Below, in pieces: positions 5,984 through 6,695 of a stretch of 6,695 bases of DNA. The DNA lies in contig JAJAZJ010000222.1 in the NCBI GenBank assembly GCA_026785795.1, positions 1-6,695 on the forward strand, written 5' to 3'. The notes beneath the pieces are model-generated. The model had not been told where the DNA came from. It ran no database searches and saw nothing but the letters and a program-made list of their open reading frames with translations. Source of the DNA: Pseudoxanthomonas sp. GTDB lineage: Bacteria > Pseudomonadota > Gammaproteobacteria > Xanthomonadales > Xanthomonadaceae. The position numbers and the translations under genes are program-made. The first letter of the stretch is position 1. Each line of letters starts with the position of its first letter.

Positions 5984-5991
5984 GCACCGCA
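5956..5991. promoter_or_regulatory. Two TGC-N3-GCA elements, candidate PhaR operators
   Basis: TGCGTCGCA (5956-5964) overlaps the -35 box and TGCACCGCA (5983-5991) covers the region between the -10 box and the predicted start, 27 bp apart. Both fit the TGC-N3-GCA core recalled for PhaR, the repressor of phasin genes that leaves DNA when it binds polyhydroxyalkanoate granules. The second also has the flanking C of the longer CTGC-N3-GCAG form. Placement on both promoter boundaries suits repression. That PhaR exists in this organism is assumed. Confidence 0.5.
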
Positions 5992-6023
5992 CCAAGTCAC
6001 CAAACCCATACAGGAGCTCCACC

Positions 6024-6416
6024 ATGTCCGCCCAGATGAACCAGCAGTTCAGTACCTTCTCCCACCAGTTCGCCGCCGCCGCTGCGCGCGCCAACCGTCT
6101 GGCCCTGGAAAATGCCGAGACCATCTTCGGTCTGCAGCTGAAGGCCTTCGAGAAGAACCTCGACGCCACCACCGCCTACTTCGCCGAACTGGCTGAAGTG
6201 CGTGACGTGGAAGCCTACAAGACCGTGTTTCCGAAGGGCATGCAGATCGCCAAGGACAACGCCGAGCGCGTTGCCGCCGCCAGCCAGGAAGTGATGGGCC
6301 TGACCCTGAAGACCAACGAAGCCCTGGGCCAGCTGGCCAAGAGCCAGTTCGAAGCCGTCAGCGAAACCGCCCAGGTCAACGTGGCCAAGGCAACCAAGGC
6401 CGCCAAGGGCCGCTAA
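6024..6416 (+). CDS. Phasin family protein (polyhydroxyalkanoate granule-associated)
   Basis: Small protein of 130 residues predicted to coat the surface of polyhydroxyalkanoate granules in the cytoplasm, controlling their size and number. It is almost wholly alpha-helical with a heptad-like, amphipathic pattern and no membrane helix or signal peptide. The N-terminal half (FSTFSHQFAAAAARANRLALENAETIF, about 9-35, then LQLKAFEKNLDATTAYFAEL, about 38-57) and the FPKGMQIAKDNAERVAAASQEV stretch (69-90) fit the phasin_2 type found in Proteobacteria. The tail AKATKAAKGR (121-130) is a short Ala/Lys stretch recalling, in miniature, the basic tail of PhaF-type phasins. The ATG at 6024 is supported by AGGAG at 6012-6016; a longer open frame running up through queD in another frame is not coding. 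It has its own promoter and terminator, so it is a single-gene unit. No PHA synthase is in the window; a stress or chaperone-like role is also known for phasins. Confidence 0.9.
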   Translation: MSAQMNQQFSTFSHQFAAAAARANRLALENAETIFGLQLKAFEKNLDATTAYFAELAEVRDVEAYKTVFPKGMQIAKDNAERVAAASQEVMGLTLKTNEALGQLAKSQFEAVSETAQVNVAKATKAAKGR

Positions 6417-6443
6417 GCCACGGCGCAACACCCTGTAAGTTAT

Positions 6444-6467
6444 TGCGCGGGTCGCTCCCCCCGCGCA
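6444..6467. other. Stem-loop between phasin stop and terminator
   Basis: TGCGCGGG and CCCGCGCA pair perfectly over 8 bp around an 8-nt, C-rich loop (TCGCTCCC). It lies only 4 bp before the terminator stem, has no T-run of its own and may protect the 3' end of an abundant message. Confidence 0.55.
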
Positions 6468-6471
6468 GCCG

Positions 6472-6501
6472 ACCCGGCAGCCCACGCTGCCGGGTTTTTT
6501 A
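6472..6501 (+). terminator. Intrinsic terminator of the phasin gene
   Basis: ACCCGGCAGC and GCTGCCGGGT form a perfect 10-bp stem with a CCAC loop, directly followed by a run of T (6495-6500). It lies 55 bp after the stop codon. Confidence 0.94.
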
Positions 6502-6517
6502 TTGCCCACGCGGTTCT

Positions 6518-6545
6518 GTGGGAGCGACGCAAGTCGCGATTGCAT
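6518..6545 (+). repeat. REP-like unit, second type, copy 1
   Basis: GTGGGAGCGACGCAAGTCGC followed by GATTGCAT; it contains the hairpin GCGAC-GCAA-GTCGC. It differs from copy 2 at 6635-6662 by one base in 28 (GTGG in place of the GTAG head). It starts 17 bp after the phasin terminator. Confidence 0.8.
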
Positions 6546-6584
6546 CTGTCGCGAACCCCGCGCCGCCGGGTTTTTCCTGGACGC

Positions 6585-6639
6585 GATTCTGCAGTGATTC
6601 CGTACGGATTCCGTAGCGATTCCGAAGGGATTCCGTAGG
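6585..6639 (+). repeat. Five-unit 11-bp tandem repeat, GATTCCGTAGS-type
   Basis: Units start at 6585, 6596, 6607, 6618 and 6629. The last four read GATTCCGTACG, GATTCCGTAGC, GATTCCGAAGG and GATTCCGTAGG; the first, GATTCTGCAGT, is more degenerate. The last unit runs into the next REP copy and supplies its GTAGG head. The 11-bp period rules out a conserved coding repeat. Confidence 0.8.
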
Positions 6640-6662
6640 AGCGACGCAAGTCGCGATTGCAT
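6635..6662 (+). repeat. REP-like unit, second type, copy 2
   Basis: Same 28-bp unit as 6518-6545 in the same direction, 117 bp downstream, here with the full GTAG head. The GCGAC-GCAA-GTCGC hairpin is intact. Confidence 0.82.
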
Positions 6663-6678
6663 TCGCCGCAGATAAGGA

Positions 6679-6695
6679 TATTCGCGACTTACGTC
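6679..6695 (-). repeat. REP-like unit, second type, inverted copy cut by the window end
   Basis: Read on the minus strand the last 17 bases are GACGTAAGTCGCGAATA, which matches the GACGCAAGTCGCGATT core of the two upstream units with few changes. Its head would lie beyond the window, so 6635-6695 is probably one face-to-face REP pair. Confidence 0.65.

Noticed and set aside
5487..6416. 309-codon plus-strand frame joining queD out of frame with the phasin
   Set aside because: Its first 180 residues are queD read in the wrong frame and REP sequence; the phasin has its own promoter, ribosome binding site and ATG at 6024.
5997..6662. 221-codon minus-strand frame across the phasin gene and the REP cluster
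   Set aside because: It reads through a terminator, REP hairpins and an 11-bp tandem repeat, and is Gly-rich shadow sequence opposite the phasin.
6585..6662. CRISPR-like array
   Set aside because: The 11-bp units are directly joined without spacers and the 28-bp units are REP hairpins; there is no regular repeat-spacer pattern.

Overview
The window is high-GC bacterial chromosome and looks like Xanthomonadaceae (Stenotrophomonas, Xanthomonas, Pseudoxanthomonas, Luteimonas or a near relative). Three things suggest this: strong G/C third-position bias, a ColRS-like two-component system, and intergenic palindromes headed GTAGGAGC, as in the GTAG-headed REP families described for Stenotrophomonas. 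The genus cannot be fixed from this window.

Left part (1-3350): an envelope-modification and envelope-sensing block. Leftward lie a polyprenyl-phosphate-type family 2 glycosyltransferase and, overlapping it by 4 bp, a small LAB_N (lipid A biosynthesis N-terminal domain) membrane protein cut by the window edge. Divergent from them are an OmpR-family response regulator and its sensor kinase, overlapping by 11 bp. The kinase is ColS-like: short periplasmic loop, an ExxE motif beside the second membrane helix and a HERVEH cluster beside the first. The shared intergenic region holds an 11-bp-period direct repeat of the kind OmpR-family regulators bind, so the regulator may control the glycosyltransferase pair.

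Middle (3351-5248): a 478-bp stretch without a convincing gene, probably largely a long 5' leader, ending in a 14-bp perfect palindrome just before the ribosome binding site of a complete RhlE-type DEAD-box RNA helicase. A textbook intrinsic terminator follows the helicase.

Right part (5249-6695): queD (6-carboxytetrahydropterin synthase, queuosine pathway), whose -10 box is placed so that the transcript would start at the A of its ATG (leaderless), and a phasin gene with a good sigma-70 promoter and two TGC-N3-GCA elements matching the PhaR repressor motif. A terminator follows the phasin gene. The gaps here are rich in palindromic repeats: a 10-bp-arm REP-like element before queD, a 29-bp perfect inverted repeat between queD and the phasin gene, and after the phasin gene two direct copies plus a cut inverted copy of a second REP type with an 11-bp tandem repeat between the copies.

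No tRNA, rRNA, CRISPR array, insertion sequence or prophage gene was seen. All six genes belong to known families; the points most worth testing are regulatory: the phasin operators, the leaderless queD start, the helicase leader and the intergenic repeat near the glycosyltransferase.
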